Notes: generated by a model not told the origin, from the sequence alone. A stretch of 64,000 nt of DNA from Luidia sarsii (GCA_949987565.1 OX465110.1:9632556-9696555), one strand, 5' to 3'; numbered from the stretch's first letter, positions 32,801 to 40,895 are shown. Made by a program: numbers and translations.

Positions 32801-34605
32801 ACAACTACACCCCAAAACACAAGAACCCAACGACTACACCCCCAAAACACAAGAACCCAACGACTACACCCCCAAAACACAAGAACCCAACGACTACACC
32901 CCAAAACACAAGAACCCACCGGCCAACGACTACACCCCCAAAACACAAGAACCCAACGACTACACCCCCAAAATACAAGAACCCAATGACTACACCCCAA
33001 AACACAAGAACCCAATGACTACACCACAAAAATACAAGAACCCAACGACTGCACCCCCAAAACACAAGAACATTTAAATGGTTGACTTGTAAACCTTGCA
33101 CACAAGACAGGACTGGCACTAATATTTTCGAAAAGTGAATTTTAGGCTGTAATTTGGACACATTCGATCTGTATCCATATACAGTAACTTTTGACCTCTG
33201 TTCACATATGGAATACATGCCTGTACAGCAGACAACAGAAAAAAAGGTAAAAACGTTGTGGAATATGGGACTCTAGACCAGAGAACAATTGTGACCCTGG
33301 ACGGCATAATAAGGATTCTCGTCAAATCAAAGTTTTCAAGATTTTCCCACCACTGCAAAGAGTATCTCATTAGCTTTACAGTGATATCAAAATTGTTTCC
33401 ATATGTTCCGAAATCCAAAAATACGACACGAGAAATACAAAGAGACAACGCAGAAACCATTTTTCAAGAAAGTGTCGAATGTTTGAGGTCATGCACACGG
33501 CACACTGACAGTGATTGCAGCGTACGCGCTGACTGACACACCTACAAATTCCCTATTTTTTTCAATATTTACAGAAATTTGTTGAAAAATTCCTTCAGAC
33601 AAATTATTCTTTTAAGTTCTACATAAGCTTTACGAAATTGTAAACAAATTAAAATTGATTTTGACATGCATTTTGACAATACTTTGACTTTTGACCCTGT
33701 TTACTTGAAAAGGAATTTTGGAGTAGATGCCTCATTGCCACATCTTAGGCCAGAATTGATGGTTTCACGTCAACTCGGTCCGTGACCAACTCGGTCCTAG
33801 TCAACTCGGTCCATGACCAACTCGGTCCATGACCAACTCGGTCCATGACCAACTCGGTCCATGACCAACTCGGTCCATGACCAACTCGGTCCATGACCAA
33901 CTCGGTCCATGACCAACTCGGTCCATGACCAACTCGGTCCATGACCAACTCGATCCATGACCTACTCGGTCCTAGTCAACTTGGTCCGTGACCAACTCGG
34001 TCCTAGTCAACTCGGTCCATGACCAACTCGGTCCATGACCAACTCGGTCCTAGTCAACTTGGTCCAAGACCAACTCGGTCCTAGTCAACTCGGTCCATGA
34101 CCAACTCGTTCCCAGTCAACTCGGTCCGTGACCAACTCGGTCCATGACCAACTCGGTCCTAGTCAACTCGGTCCGTGACCAACTCGGTCCTAGTCAACTC
34201 GGTCCATGACCAACTCGTTCCCAGTCAACTCGGTCCGTGACCAACTCGGTCCATGACCAACTCGGTCCTAGTCAACTCGGTCCGTGACCAACTCGGTCCT
34301 AGTCAACTTGGTACATGACCAACTCGTTCCCAGTCAACTCAGTCTGTGACCAACTCGGTCCGGGACCAACATTTTTTTGTGCACATTTTCCCATAGGGAC
34401 CGAGTTGGTAACGGACCGAGTTGGTCTCAGACCGAGTTGACTGGGACCGAGTTGGTTACGGGCCAAGTTGACTGACACCCGAATTGATCAAGCCATGCTT
34501 GAGAGTGAAATTACCAGGCAAAGATTTAATATGTATCATTCCAATGATAACACCACGAGTCCTTCCAAATAACTGACTGAAGGTTGACAGCACATTCTGA
34601 GACAT
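20649..34605 (-). CDS. BtpA/SgcQ-family protein, 282 aa, six coding exons
   Basis: Exons in transcript order: 34605-34515, 30312-30230, 27783-27597, 24008-23858, 21661-21534 and 20857-20649. Phases fit at every junction (1,0,1,2,1), all with GT-AG ends, giving 849 nt. The order of conserved blocks is that of the BtpA family: GMIHIKSLPG, SPRHTHAMKDII, IIENMHDVPYL, GIQILSGGNKEAL, LDFIRAEGFVFSHIGDEGL, AGELLRYRKYLGA, TDIKKKHSSHAMTADVG, GSDGVIVTGRATGEPA, PVLVGSGV and ALIVGSHFK. The fold is a predicted TIM barrel. The cyanobacterial member was named for photosystem I biogenesis; animal members are uncharacterised, and I know of no human orthologue. The glycine-rich C-terminal motifs suggest phosphate binding, which is inference. 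The introns are loaded with transposons and minisatellites, yet the frame is intact, so the gene is probably functional. Confidence 0.9.
21534..21661 (-). CDS. BtpA-like coding exon 5
   Basis: Acceptor AATGACAG, 128 nt, donor GTATGC at 21533-21528. Encodes SHAMTADVGIAETAEAAEFF and GVIVTGRATGEPA. Confidence 0.92.
21838..22359 (+). mobile_element. Penelope-like retroelement relic, 5' part
   Basis: Lies antisense in intron 4 of the BtpA-like gene. The translation in shifting frames resembles the end of a Penelope reverse transcriptase and linker: FLDV-like start, HQYLYS, RRICSKSSNDS, then KVPLVTLYHPCLSPL and NHHILHTTNRL. The last part aligns with the minus-strand copy at 34975-36010. Stops and frameshifts make it dead. 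It is interrupted at 22359 by a MITE and resumes at 23341. Confidence 0.75.
22360..23340 (+). mobile_element. Harbinger-like MITE, 981 bp, inserted in a Penelope copy
   Basis: Ends TACCCCTTTCAAACT and the complement of TACCCCTTTCACACT, flanked by TTA on both sides (22357-22359 and 23341-23343). The uninterrupted Penelope copy near 35745 has a single GACTTAATTG-type site here, confirming insertion with a 3-bp duplication. TWA duplications of 3 bp are characteristic of PIF/Harbinger. The right third contains about three tandem 63-bp units (about 23127-23310), each with TTCACACTG and CTAGTTTAC motifs related to the element's own terminus. No transposase. Confidence 0.8.
23341..23735 (+). mobile_element. 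Penelope-like relic, 3' part with tail
   Basis: Continues the copy at 21838-22359: 'ttgtctgagcagaggttccc' then a GIY-YIG start (ISCRVCKVQYVGE) that soon breaks down because of internal deletion. The tail has pyrimidine-rich sequence and the conserved 'ggtcctactaggatcg' motif at about 23675-23700. The same motif is found at 35005-35030, 44670-44715 and 61420-61440. Confidence 0.75.
23858..24008 (-). CDS. BtpA-like coding exon 4
   Basis: Acceptor CTGCCTAG, 151 nt, donor GTAAGC at 23857-23852. Encodes LDFIRAEGFVFSHIGDEGL through TDIKKKH, the most conserved stretch of the family. Confidence 0.92.
24470..24835 (+). repeat. Dispersed repeat around the tRNA-like sequence
   Basis: Two related stretches (24476-24580 and 24735-24835) share 'gatgtttg-atc', 'gagaatgtaatt-aat-gggtttg-cc' and 'agtgctt'. 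A third copy lies at 28525-28680. The tRNA-like sequence sits between them, so the unit may be a SINE or MITE with a tRNA-like core. Confidence 0.45.
24604..24675 (-). tRNA. tRNA-like sequence (probable tRNA-derived SINE or pseudogene)
   Basis: 72 nt fold: a 7-bp acceptor stem (AGCTTGG with CCAAGCT, perfect), a TGGTCCAGTGG A box, a 5-bp T stem (GCGGG with CCCGC) around TTCTAAT, and a B box GGTTCTAATCC. The anticodon arm is poor: TCTGC/GCAGG closes an 8-base loop instead of 7, and no CCA or poly-T terminator of quality follows. The intact stems argue for recent origin or retained pol III activity. The odd loop argues against a working tRNA. Confidence 0.45.
24845..26330 (+). pseudogene. Ty3/gypsy-type retrotransposon pol relic
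   Basis: Antisense in intron 3 of the BtpA-like gene. Pieces of pol occur in the right order but in broken frames: reverse transcriptase (NISDDTVVYD near 24860), the RT/RNase H connection (NFSACYIPKL, GEPLGRLARK, FIKLKEAL, 25110-25290), RNase H (SISYASGTLTD, VKDHELLEVPYGSNP, 25370-25560), then the integrase zinc-finger and core region (TKVWRPCFEKDVESY, CHGCQITGAMPAPETMKSTP, 26000-26130; TTSDRVIESLENVF, FTSDKFKSYLSE, 26250-26330). Many stops and frameshifts. No LTR, gag or protease seen. The right end is cut by a SINE. Confidence 0.8.
26340..26500 (-). repeat. tRNA-derived SINE copy, minus orientation
   Basis: On the minus strand: GGCTGGATAGCTCAGATGG (A-box region, about 26450-26475), then the B-box GGTTCAAGTTCC at about 26405-26416. 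Truncates the Ty3 integrase relic. Confidence 0.6.
26505..27160 (-). mobile_element. Degraded copy of the piggyBac-like MITE family
   Basis: Shares long stretches with the complete copies: 'ccagtgcccatgac-gccat' and 'aaacctggcacaatt' with 58830-58975, and 'gcaacttgc-tcaa--aggtctttgtca' with 59030-59055. The ends lack a clean TTAA, so it is eroded and probably internally rearranged. Confidence 0.5.
27208..27440 (+). repeat. Composite SINE copy
   Basis: Body module ('gggatcatgcccattctttttcagatgcaaac', 'ttgttgtaaacctggctac') followed by a truncated tRNA-like part with GGTTTCAAGTCCTGGTCCAG near 27367 and the shared tail 'gtcaaaatttcttggccattttt'. Confidence 0.55.
27597..27783 (-). CDS. BtpA-like coding exon 3
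   Basis: Acceptor CTCACAG, 187 nt, donor GTTAGT at 27596-27591. Carries IIENMHDVPYL and QILSGGNKEALSVAQAA, both diagnostic of the family. Unusually rich in cysteine (five in about 35 residues). Confidence 0.9.
28080..28445 (+). repeat. Composite SINE copy with intact tRNA-like head
   Basis: The body module is inverted at 28185-28225. It is followed by 'caccccggcaaagacta' and a good tRNA-like head at about 28322-28386: A box TAGCTCAGATGG and B box GGTTCAAGTCC, then the family tail ('aagttttctttgccaattttt'). This is the clearest pol III promoter among the copies. Confidence 0.65.
28911..29960 (+). mobile_element. Non-autonomous inverted-repeat element, 1.05 kb
   Basis: AGTGGTCGATTTCACGAA at the left is inverted at the right (complement of AGTGGTTGATTTCACCAA), two mismatches in 18. 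The interior has repeated GATGCATCG palindromic motifs (28937, 29018, 29058) and a segment (29255-29330) shared with 37010-37070 ('gttcgcaaagcatc-t-ggtata-atgacaaact'). It sits in intron 2 of the BtpA-like gene. No transposase. Confidence 0.65.
30230..30312 (-). CDS. BtpA-like coding exon 2
   Basis: Acceptor TTATTAG (complement of 30313-30319), 83 nt, donor GTAGGT at 30229-30224. Encodes SPRHTHAMKDIIHAACQEA and EAGL. The 30-bp satellite begins only 87 bases upstream of this acceptor. Confidence 0.88.
30400..33070. repeat. 30-bp minisatellite, about 89 units
   Basis: The unit begins AACGACTACACCCCC and continues with AAAACACAAGAACCC. Variants differ at a few positions (acg/atg, ccccc/acccc, aaaaca/aaatca). 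The plus strand is almost only A and C. 30 is a multiple of three, so several frames stay open for up to 874 codons; these are not proteins. The array lies wholly in intron 1 of the minus-strand BtpA-like gene, 87 bases from the exon 2 acceptor. From about 32811 the unit slips to 29 bp and then degenerates. Confidence 0.97.
33073..33768. other. Intron 1 sequence, no further feature
   Basis: Unique-looking DNA between the 30-bp array and the foldback element. The open frame at 33258-33536 has no recognisable similarity. Confidence 0.45.
33769..34488. mobile_element. Foldback-type element with 16-bp CAACTCGGTCC repeats
   Basis: About 38 tandem units of CAACTCGGTCCATGAC and 15-16-bp variants run from 33769 to about 34374. 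A short spacer follows, then about five units in reverse orientation (34398-34476). The outer flanks are also loosely inverted (AATTGATGGTTTCAC against the complement near 34480). Such a sequence can fold back on itself. The unit shares the core CAACTCGNNCC with arrays at 36415-38062 and 38836-38963. Confidence 0.75.
34515..34605 (-). CDS. BtpA-like coding exon 1
   Basis: ATG at 34605-34603; 30 codons plus one base, donor GTAATT at 34514-34509. Encodes the short N-terminus and the GMIHIKSLPG motif. The residues before the motif (about 18, few acidic) could be a targeting peptide, but this is weak. A foldback element ends about 26 bases beyond the donor. Confidence 0.88.
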
Positions 34606-34974
34606 CTCTTTATTCCTGTAGGAACAAACAGCAATTGATAAAGAATGGCACTTAAATGTTTAAAAGAATGAGTAGAAAAAAAAAAAAATGCTAAAAAGAA
34701 ATGCTAGCATTAAATATGACATTCACCTGTTTCGCAGTCTTCTTCTCCACTTAACTTCAAATAATTTATACAAAAATGTTGTAAACTGATCACCGACTTC
34801 AAAAACAAAATTGATACATTCCTGTTGTGATATGCAAATTAGGAAGTACATTGCTTGGCACAATTATATTTGTGAGTTATTCCTTTCCCAGTAAGACCTC
34901 CCTTAGACCGGTAAAACAAGTTCAGTCCCCCGTTAGCCAGAATCAATGACAATTAATAGTTACATTACTTTGAA

Positions 34975-36010
34975 ATCCCTTCTTAAAATTTAGTGGGCCT
35001 GACGTTTTGATCCTAGCAGGACCTTTCCCAAAGGCAGAGTGACAAGGACAAAACAGATACATGTACACAAAGGAAGGGGGAAGAGAGTGAATAGGACACG
35101 GATGAGAAACAAAGGACAAAGAGTAAAGCTGGTAGGGTGAGATCAAAGGGAAGGGCAAGGAGTAGGGTAGGGATTAGTGAGAAGACGGGAAAGATCAAAG
35201 AGAGAAGTGTGAAGGACTGAACACAAAAGAAGGATTATCAGAAAGCTGCTTGGTGTTTATAGTCATTACCCTCCTGGATGTTGAGACCATGTGGTTGAAT
35301 AGTCCGAAGACGTTTCATCCACATTTTCTCACGGCTAAGACGGACAGCATTACTACGGTGACCAAGGGATTCTATGCCAAGTACACTGTACACAAGTATA
35401 TCTGATATCGAATGATCAGGGAGATTGAAGTGATACCCAACAGGGGTGTCCATTTTACCGGTTTTGATTGTAGACCTATGGCCATAGATACGTTTTTTGA
35501 GGGTGTTTTTGGTCTCACCAACATACTGAATATTACAAACTCTACATGAGATGAGGTATGATGTTTGAGGTAGTGCACGTGATGGAGCCATAGGTCGTGT
35601 GGGTAGTTCCAGAAGAATGTCCATTGAAAGAGTCTATTTCCTTGACATGTGTCTTGCAAACAATGCATTTCGAGGTACACTTAAATGTACCAAATTTAGT
35701 GGGAGGTGAAGAGTCCAAAGGGGGAACCTCTGCTCGGACAATTAAGTCACGAAGGTTACGGGGGCGCCTGAAAGCCAAAACAGGCGAATTTGGAATGGCA
35801 TCAGCCAGACGATCTGAAGTGTGGAGAATATGGTGGTTTTCCTTAGTTATCTTCCTGAGAGGAGGAAGAGAAGGGTGGTAGGAAGTAACTAAGGGAACCT
35901 TGGGCTTGTCCTTGGGACCTGGTGGCTTTTGTTTGAGTGCCGAACTTCTGGGAATGGAATAGACTTTAGCAATGGAGTTCTTCACTTGCCGAGAACTATA
36001 GCCTCTAAGC
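34975..36010 (-). mobile_element. Penelope-like retroelement, C-terminal part with GIY-YIG domain
   Basis: On the minus strand it starts (about 36010) with SRQVKNSIAKVYSIPRSSAL. It continues through KVPLVTSYHPSLPPL, NHHILHTSDRLADAIP and a cysteine motif (CTSKCIVCKTHV) into a GIY-YIG nuclease domain (YLISCRVCNIQYVGET, then RIYGHRS, 35420-35560). A small deletion near 35555 shifts the frame between linker and nuclease. The protein end is at 35238, followed by a tail to about 34975 with the motif GATCCTAGCAGGACC. The reverse transcriptase is missing, so this is a 5'-truncated, inactive copy lying just upstream of the BtpA-like start. Confidence 0.85.
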
Positions 36011-36119
36011 AACCAAGTTACTGGCCAATACACGTGTATGGCGGCGAAAGTAAGACTCATTGGAACATATGCGCCTCAATCTGAGGGCCTGGCTGTAAGC
36101 TATACCAGTCTTAATATTA

Positions 36120-36260
36120 TTAAGACCGTCTTAATATTAGTATTAATATTATTAGTAATATTCATAATTATAAATAAGTCAAATTTCAGGGGTTTTTTCA
36201 CCCTTTTTTCACCTTTTTACGGTGTAGATATCAAACTAAAATCTTTCCGGTGAAACAATA
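36120..36260 (+). repeat. Fragment related to the MITE at 12092-12575
   Basis: Shares the end region 'cacccttt-acggtgta-at' and 'atctttccgg-tgaaa' with 12485-12545. Preceded by an AT-rich run. Confidence 0.4.
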
Positions 36261-36414
36261 GATGCAGCTGCAAGTACACTCCGAGTCTGACATTCGACAA
36301 GTTTTTGAGTCTCTAAACTTAGTATTTGCGCCCATCAAAAGGCGGCGTAGAATGATGATGAATCATTATTGTAAACTTTGTACGTTGTAGTTTTACCCTA
36401 GTGGTGGGGTAACA

Positions 36415-38062
36415 GATCAACTCGTACCTTGGTCAACTCGTACCTTGGTCAACTCGTAACTTCATTTAAGTCAACTCGTACCTTGGTCAACTTGTACCTT
36501 GGTCAACTCGTACCTTCATTTAAGTCAACTCGTACCTTCATTTATTTGTCAACTCGTACCTCCGTTTTAAGTTTCACCATTACAAGGGCCACTGTACACT
36601 GAAAAAAATGACCCCATTGCACAATCGATTTGCTGGAGGAAGAATTGGAAACAATTTCTTCCGTGATGTCGCCGACGTCACTCATGACCAAACTTGATGC
36701 CCAATTGTTAAATGCAGTGATTAGCCGCCACTACTGGAACCTCTGTCAGTCTGTGATGTCACCGATGTCACTCGCGACCTCAATGTGGGCCAAATTGTTA
36801 AAGGGGAATGCAACCCAAGAAAAAGAGTTTGCTAATCCAATTTGGTGTTAAAAACAACCTACAATTACCTATGAGTCACTGACGTACAATTTTCATGGAA
36901 TTGTAGGTTGAATTTGCGTTTCCGTACGTAGCCATCTTTTCGAAGGTGTCGCCGCTGTCTGCTTGTGGTGTGATGTCACGACGAATGACTGCAACCCATA
37001 GAGCTCTTAACCTTTCGATGTTCGCAAAGCATCGTAGGTATAGATGACAAACTATTATGCAGTTTTTACTGAGAAGGATCTCACATGCACGTGCATGGGA
37101 GAATAAGTAAACATTCACGCAAGGACCGAAACGAAAACAATTCGGAAAATCTTTAAGCTTTCGCTACATTCACATTCACATCCTTTCGATTATATTGGGA
37201 ATTGCTCATCGAAAGTGTTTTCCAGCATTTTCCAGATGGCATTGATACAGCCAAAAGCCTGGCAGTACAGCTGGCGAGAGCCGCTACTACTGGAACCTCT
37301 GTGATGTCGCCGACGTCACTCATGACCAAACTTGATGTCCAATTGTTAAATGCAGTGATTATCACAGACATCCAGTTTAGCCGCTTCAAGAATGTAAACC
37401 CACCGGCCCTTTTCAGGGCCAACACAAACTTTAAGAGACATTTATAAATGGTAGTCCATTTAATAAAAAAATAATAATAATAATAATACACATAGGAAAA
37501 AAAAACGGTACAACAAATTTGGTGAAATAAAATTTATTGGAAACAATTTAGAAAAAAGCACAAAAGTAACGGAATTATTACAATCATATATAATGACAAA
37601 ATTTCATGGAAAAGTTTCGGATAAAAGCATGAAATTAACCAAACTGATATGCATAGGCAAAGCATTCTTGAAACAACGTACATGTAAAAATCCCACAACG
37701 CATTATTCACGCAAAAAACAACGTGTGTCCATCCCCCGAAAAAACCACTCACTACAGTAACAATTATATCCGACGTAAAAACCCACTCATATATATAGCA
37801 AATAAATACTAAAACCCACCACGTAGCTAGCGTCTAGCGATGACAATACCCAAACATCACGCATCGATCATATTATCCATCGATATTATCCAATGCGAAA
37901 CTCTCAACACATGAAAACTTTCGAAGGTACGAGTTGACTTAACTGACGGTATGAGTTGACTTAATTGACGGTACGAGTTGACCAAGGTATGAGTTGACCA
38001 AGGTACGAGTTGACCAAGGTACGAGTTGACCAAGGTACGAGTTGACCAAGGTACAAGTTGAC
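36415..38062. mobile_element. Foldback element with CAACTCGTACC tandem-repeat arms, about 1.65 kb
   Basis: The left arm (36415-36560) holds tandem CAACTCGTACCTTGGT units. The right arm (37927-38062) holds the same unit in reverse orientation (CGAGTTGACCAAGGTA). The arms are therefore long inverted repeats made of tandem 16-bp repeats. The interior has about three direct copies of a segment with 'gatgtc-ccga-gtcactc' and 'caattgttaaatgcagtgatta' (36662, 36750, 37300). This architecture resembles the TU-type foldback elements described from sea urchins. Confidence 0.75.
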
Positions 38063-38835
38063 CTGAAACCGGAGCATACCAGTAAACACCGAAAAACACC
38101 AAACAAATACCGGAAACCTTTTTACAAAAACCAAAGGCCAGGAGAAGAAACCCCGAATTGCGGATTAATCTTTTCCTTGAGTGGGTGAATGCCTTTTCGG
38201 TGCCTCGTTCAACTTTGAAAGAAATTGTAAAGTCCCAAGTAAAGCCCCTTTTTAAATTTCTGTTGCGAGTGTGTGCATTTGATTTGGTGAGCTCTCTGAC
38301 AAAATCTAATACTGAGAGTTTCCCAGTATTTAGAGTGTTGTCCGGTATTTAGTGTTTACCGGCGTTTTCCGGTATTTAGTGTTTTGTTGATATGTTGAGT
38401 GGTTTACCGGTGTTTTCCGGTATTTTGTGTGTTTTGGGTTAGTTCCTGTAGAACTGTACGTAAGTTGTACTTAAAAAAAAAGGTCTTGTAAAATGAAGCT
38501 ACTTGAAAGATGTATAATGTTGCATTTATTTTCACAAACTTCAGATTAAGCCATACCATTTGTACGAGCGGCTCAATACGTGCGTGGCGGCGACCCTTTT
38601 GACATTTCGCCGACAAAGGCGGCTCATTACGGTAGCTTCAGATGCGGCGTGTGCTGTCGACCGACAACTGAGCTGGGGAGGCTTTGCGGTTTGACGCACC
38701 CATACTTATGCAAATCTTTCTGAGGGTCACTTTCACTCTCGATTTGCTTCTAATTTGATTGGTTGGCTGAAATCCGGAACAGAAATAGAGGAAAAGGCGA
38801 ACAACAATTTTACAGTATTTGGCAAGGATTACGGG

Positions 38836-38963
38836 GGACGAGTTGACTCGGGGACGAGTTGACTCGGGGACGAGTTGACTCGGGGACGAGTTGACTCGGG
38901 AACGACTTGACTCGGGGACGACTTGACTCGGGGACGACTTGACTCGGGGACGACTTGACCAAC
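38836..38963. repeat. 16-bp array GACGAGTTGACTCGGG, about 8 units
   Basis: A nearly perfect array; in the later units GAGTTG becomes GACTTG. On the other strand the unit reads CAACTCGTCCCCGAGT, which has the same CAACTCGNNCC core and 16-bp period as the arrays at 33.8 and 36.4 kb. Confidence 0.85.
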
Positions 38964-39139
38964 ATTCTAGTAACTACCCTACCCTAGCCTAGGATAGCTG
39001 CCATTACAATCATACAAGTTTTACAACATTTACAACAAATAATTATTGTAGTTTGTACAACTACAATTAGTACAAACTACAAATACAATGTTGTATTTGT
39101 AAAACTTGTAATTGTATCTGTAATGTATGGTTGGTGTCT

Positions 39140-39468
39140 AGTCCGAGTAACTTGGAGTTGGACCTTTACAATCGCCCTTCTTTAAAATGTTGAGGGGTCG
39201 GGCGATAGTAGGGTCCAAGGAATCCTGCTGGGAAACCCGGTAAGTAATTAACTTGGACCCTACTAGTACTAGTACTAAGTACTAGTAGTAGTAGTAGTAG
39301 TAGTACTACTATACTAGTACCAGTACTACTACAGTTTGTACTTCACTTGTAGTACTAATACTCACTACTACTACTAGTACTAACAACTATCGCCCGACCC
39401 CTCTTTTTTTTTTTTTTTACTAATTAAAGGGCGATTGTAACCAATGTAAGGGTCCAAGTTACTCGGAC
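39140..39468 (+). mobile_element. MITE, TAGTCCGAGTAACTTGG family, with 8-bp duplication
   Basis: AGTCCGAGTAACTTGG at the left and its complement at the right. TGGTGTCT flanks both ends (39132-39139 and 39469-39476). The inner arms 'atcgcccgacccct' and 'aggggtcgggcgat' are also inverted. The centre holds an AGT/ACT triplet run, as at 11560-11710. Confidence 0.75.
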
Positions 39469-39476
39469 TGGTGTCT

Positions 39477-40209
39477 GCGATTGAATATTTCATTGCTCAC
39501 AAACCATATTCGATATAATCCACACAATTTGCACCATGAAATTTACAGTGCTTGGATCAATCGTATTCTATGATATTTAAAGAAACGACATACCGAAAAA
39601 GATAAATATCAATCGTTCTGTCATTAATTTCTCTGAGCTCTACAGCATAAAACTAAAGCTACTCACGTGAAACGTGCGTACCTGCTACCATGGCTGCTAC
39701 AGACTACAGTGCATGTGTACAATTACTGTACAGTGTACTGTACACTGTACATGTACCGCCTACCGGTGTCCTGTGAGAAAGTAAACAAACTACATGATGC
39801 GGAAGCGAATGGACAACCAATCACGGTCTTCGTCTCTCAACAGTCGAGAGAAGTTTACCGAAAAGCAAGAAATGAATGTCAGGAAAAGGGGAAAATAATA
39901 AGTAAATTACTTCATACTAGAATATTTAAAAATATATTGTCTAGGAAATGCGAATTTATACTGATTTTTTACAAATGATTTGATGCCATGTTAATTTTCC
40001 CGCGAACTCAGCTCAATCACTCAATGCACCAACTTTAATCTGTCTGGTCGCTGGAATCAGTATTGAAAATTATCGAAAAAGTTATTTGTAGCTTAAAAAT
40101 AAACTTTTGACTGAAAAACTGTTCAAAATCTTTAAAATCGTTCTTTGAAGCTGTCTTTTTTTATATCCGGTTACTTTATATCTGCTATTTGTGGGGGGGT
40201 TTTAAACCA
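39477..40209. other. Upstream of cyclin E, no gene confirmed
   Basis: An open frame at 39667-39978 (for example LHDAEANGQPITVFVSQQSR) looks less repetitive than most, and a CCAAT occurs near 39818. I recognise no family and see no splice partner, so I do not call a gene. Confidence 0.35.
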
Positions 40210-40308
40210 GGCGCGAAATTTTTCGCGGCAAAAATACGCCACCTTTGGTCGCTAAGCTCGCCGGCCGGCTAACCTATCTGCGCATTGATGATGCGTACAG
40301 TTTGGCGG
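40210..40308 (+). promoter_or_regulatory. Cluster of E2F-type sites upstream of cyclin E
   Basis: Four matches to TTTSSCGS lie within 100 bp: TTTCGCGC (minus strand, in GGCGCGAAA at 40210-40218), TTTCGCGG (40221-40228), TTTGCCGC (minus strand, 40225-40232) and TTTGGCGG (40301-40308). They lie 570-670 bp before the cyclin E ATG. E2F control of cyclin E at G1/S is established in animals. A donor-like AAGGTAAAG near 40405 and an acceptor-like TTGTGTAG near 40845 would allow a 5' UTR exon starting just downstream of the cluster. Confidence 0.6.
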
Positions 40309-40881
40309 GGTTTCTCCACAGCTGCACGGAGTCAGAGTAGCAGACCGTCCTCAGATTTTAGCATCTAACTTCTCTTTCTTACTGTAATTTTTGTCATCCT
40401 TTGGAAGGTAAAGTCTCCAGCAATAACTTTATTGCCCGATGTAGTTTAGTGTCTACACACGCTCTGGTTTTGTTGTTATACTACAAAATCTGACGTGCAC
40501 AAAATCGAGCTCTACTCCCGACCGAAGTTGTGCTGCACAAGTTGGCTATCACCAGGCAAGTCGAGACCGACGTACGTACGTGTACTGTGGTGTAGAAGTT
40601 TGTTCAAAATATGTCGGCTTTGATCAGCCCAAAATCATCACACACAGATTAATGTTTTTGTAGCACGGTCATTTATTTTCAAATTTTACTCTCCTCTTGG
40701 AAAATTGTCGGAGTATTTTTGGGATACTAGTCGTACGTTTTAGGGTTCAAACATGGTCATGGAGTTCCTCCCTCCACAAAGGATAATTCGATACGATCTG
40801 TTTTTTAACTCCTAACTTCTCAACATTTGTTTGTACTTGTGTAGCTGACAACTAATTGAACAGGACTGCTGAGAAGGGAAA

Positions 40882-40895
40882 ATGCCCAGAAGAAG
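40882..40895 (+). CDS. CCNE: Cyclin E coding exon 1
   Basis: Only 14 coding bases (MPRR plus two bases), donor GTAAGG. The ATG context is AAAATGC. The join to exon 2 gives Ser5. Confidence 0.8.

Noticed and set aside
30179..33018. Open frames of up to 874 codons on both strands (NDYTPKTQEP-type and HKNPTTTPPK-type repeats)
   Set aside because: They are translations of a 30-bp DNA repeat that is open in several frames at once, it lies inside an intron of the BtpA-like gene, and the neighbouring real exon (30230-30312) is read through it only by chance.
30400..33070. CCCCAAAA telomere-like motif in the 30-bp unit
   Set aside because: It is only part of a longer non-telomeric unit in the middle of a gene; animal telomeres are TTAGGG, and nothing suggests a chromosome end.
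33745..33948. Repetitive frame SWTELVMDRVGHGP
   Set aside because: It is the translation of the 16-bp CAACTCGGTCC array.
30400..34476. Possible CRISPR-like repeat arrays
   Set aside because: There are no unique spacers; units are directly adjacent. The genome is eukaryotic and no cas genes exist.
39667..39978. 103-aa open frame upstream of cyclin E
   Set aside because: The middle part looks protein-like, but I recognise no family, the first third covers a TACATG/GTACAG repeat, and no consistent exon structure was found.
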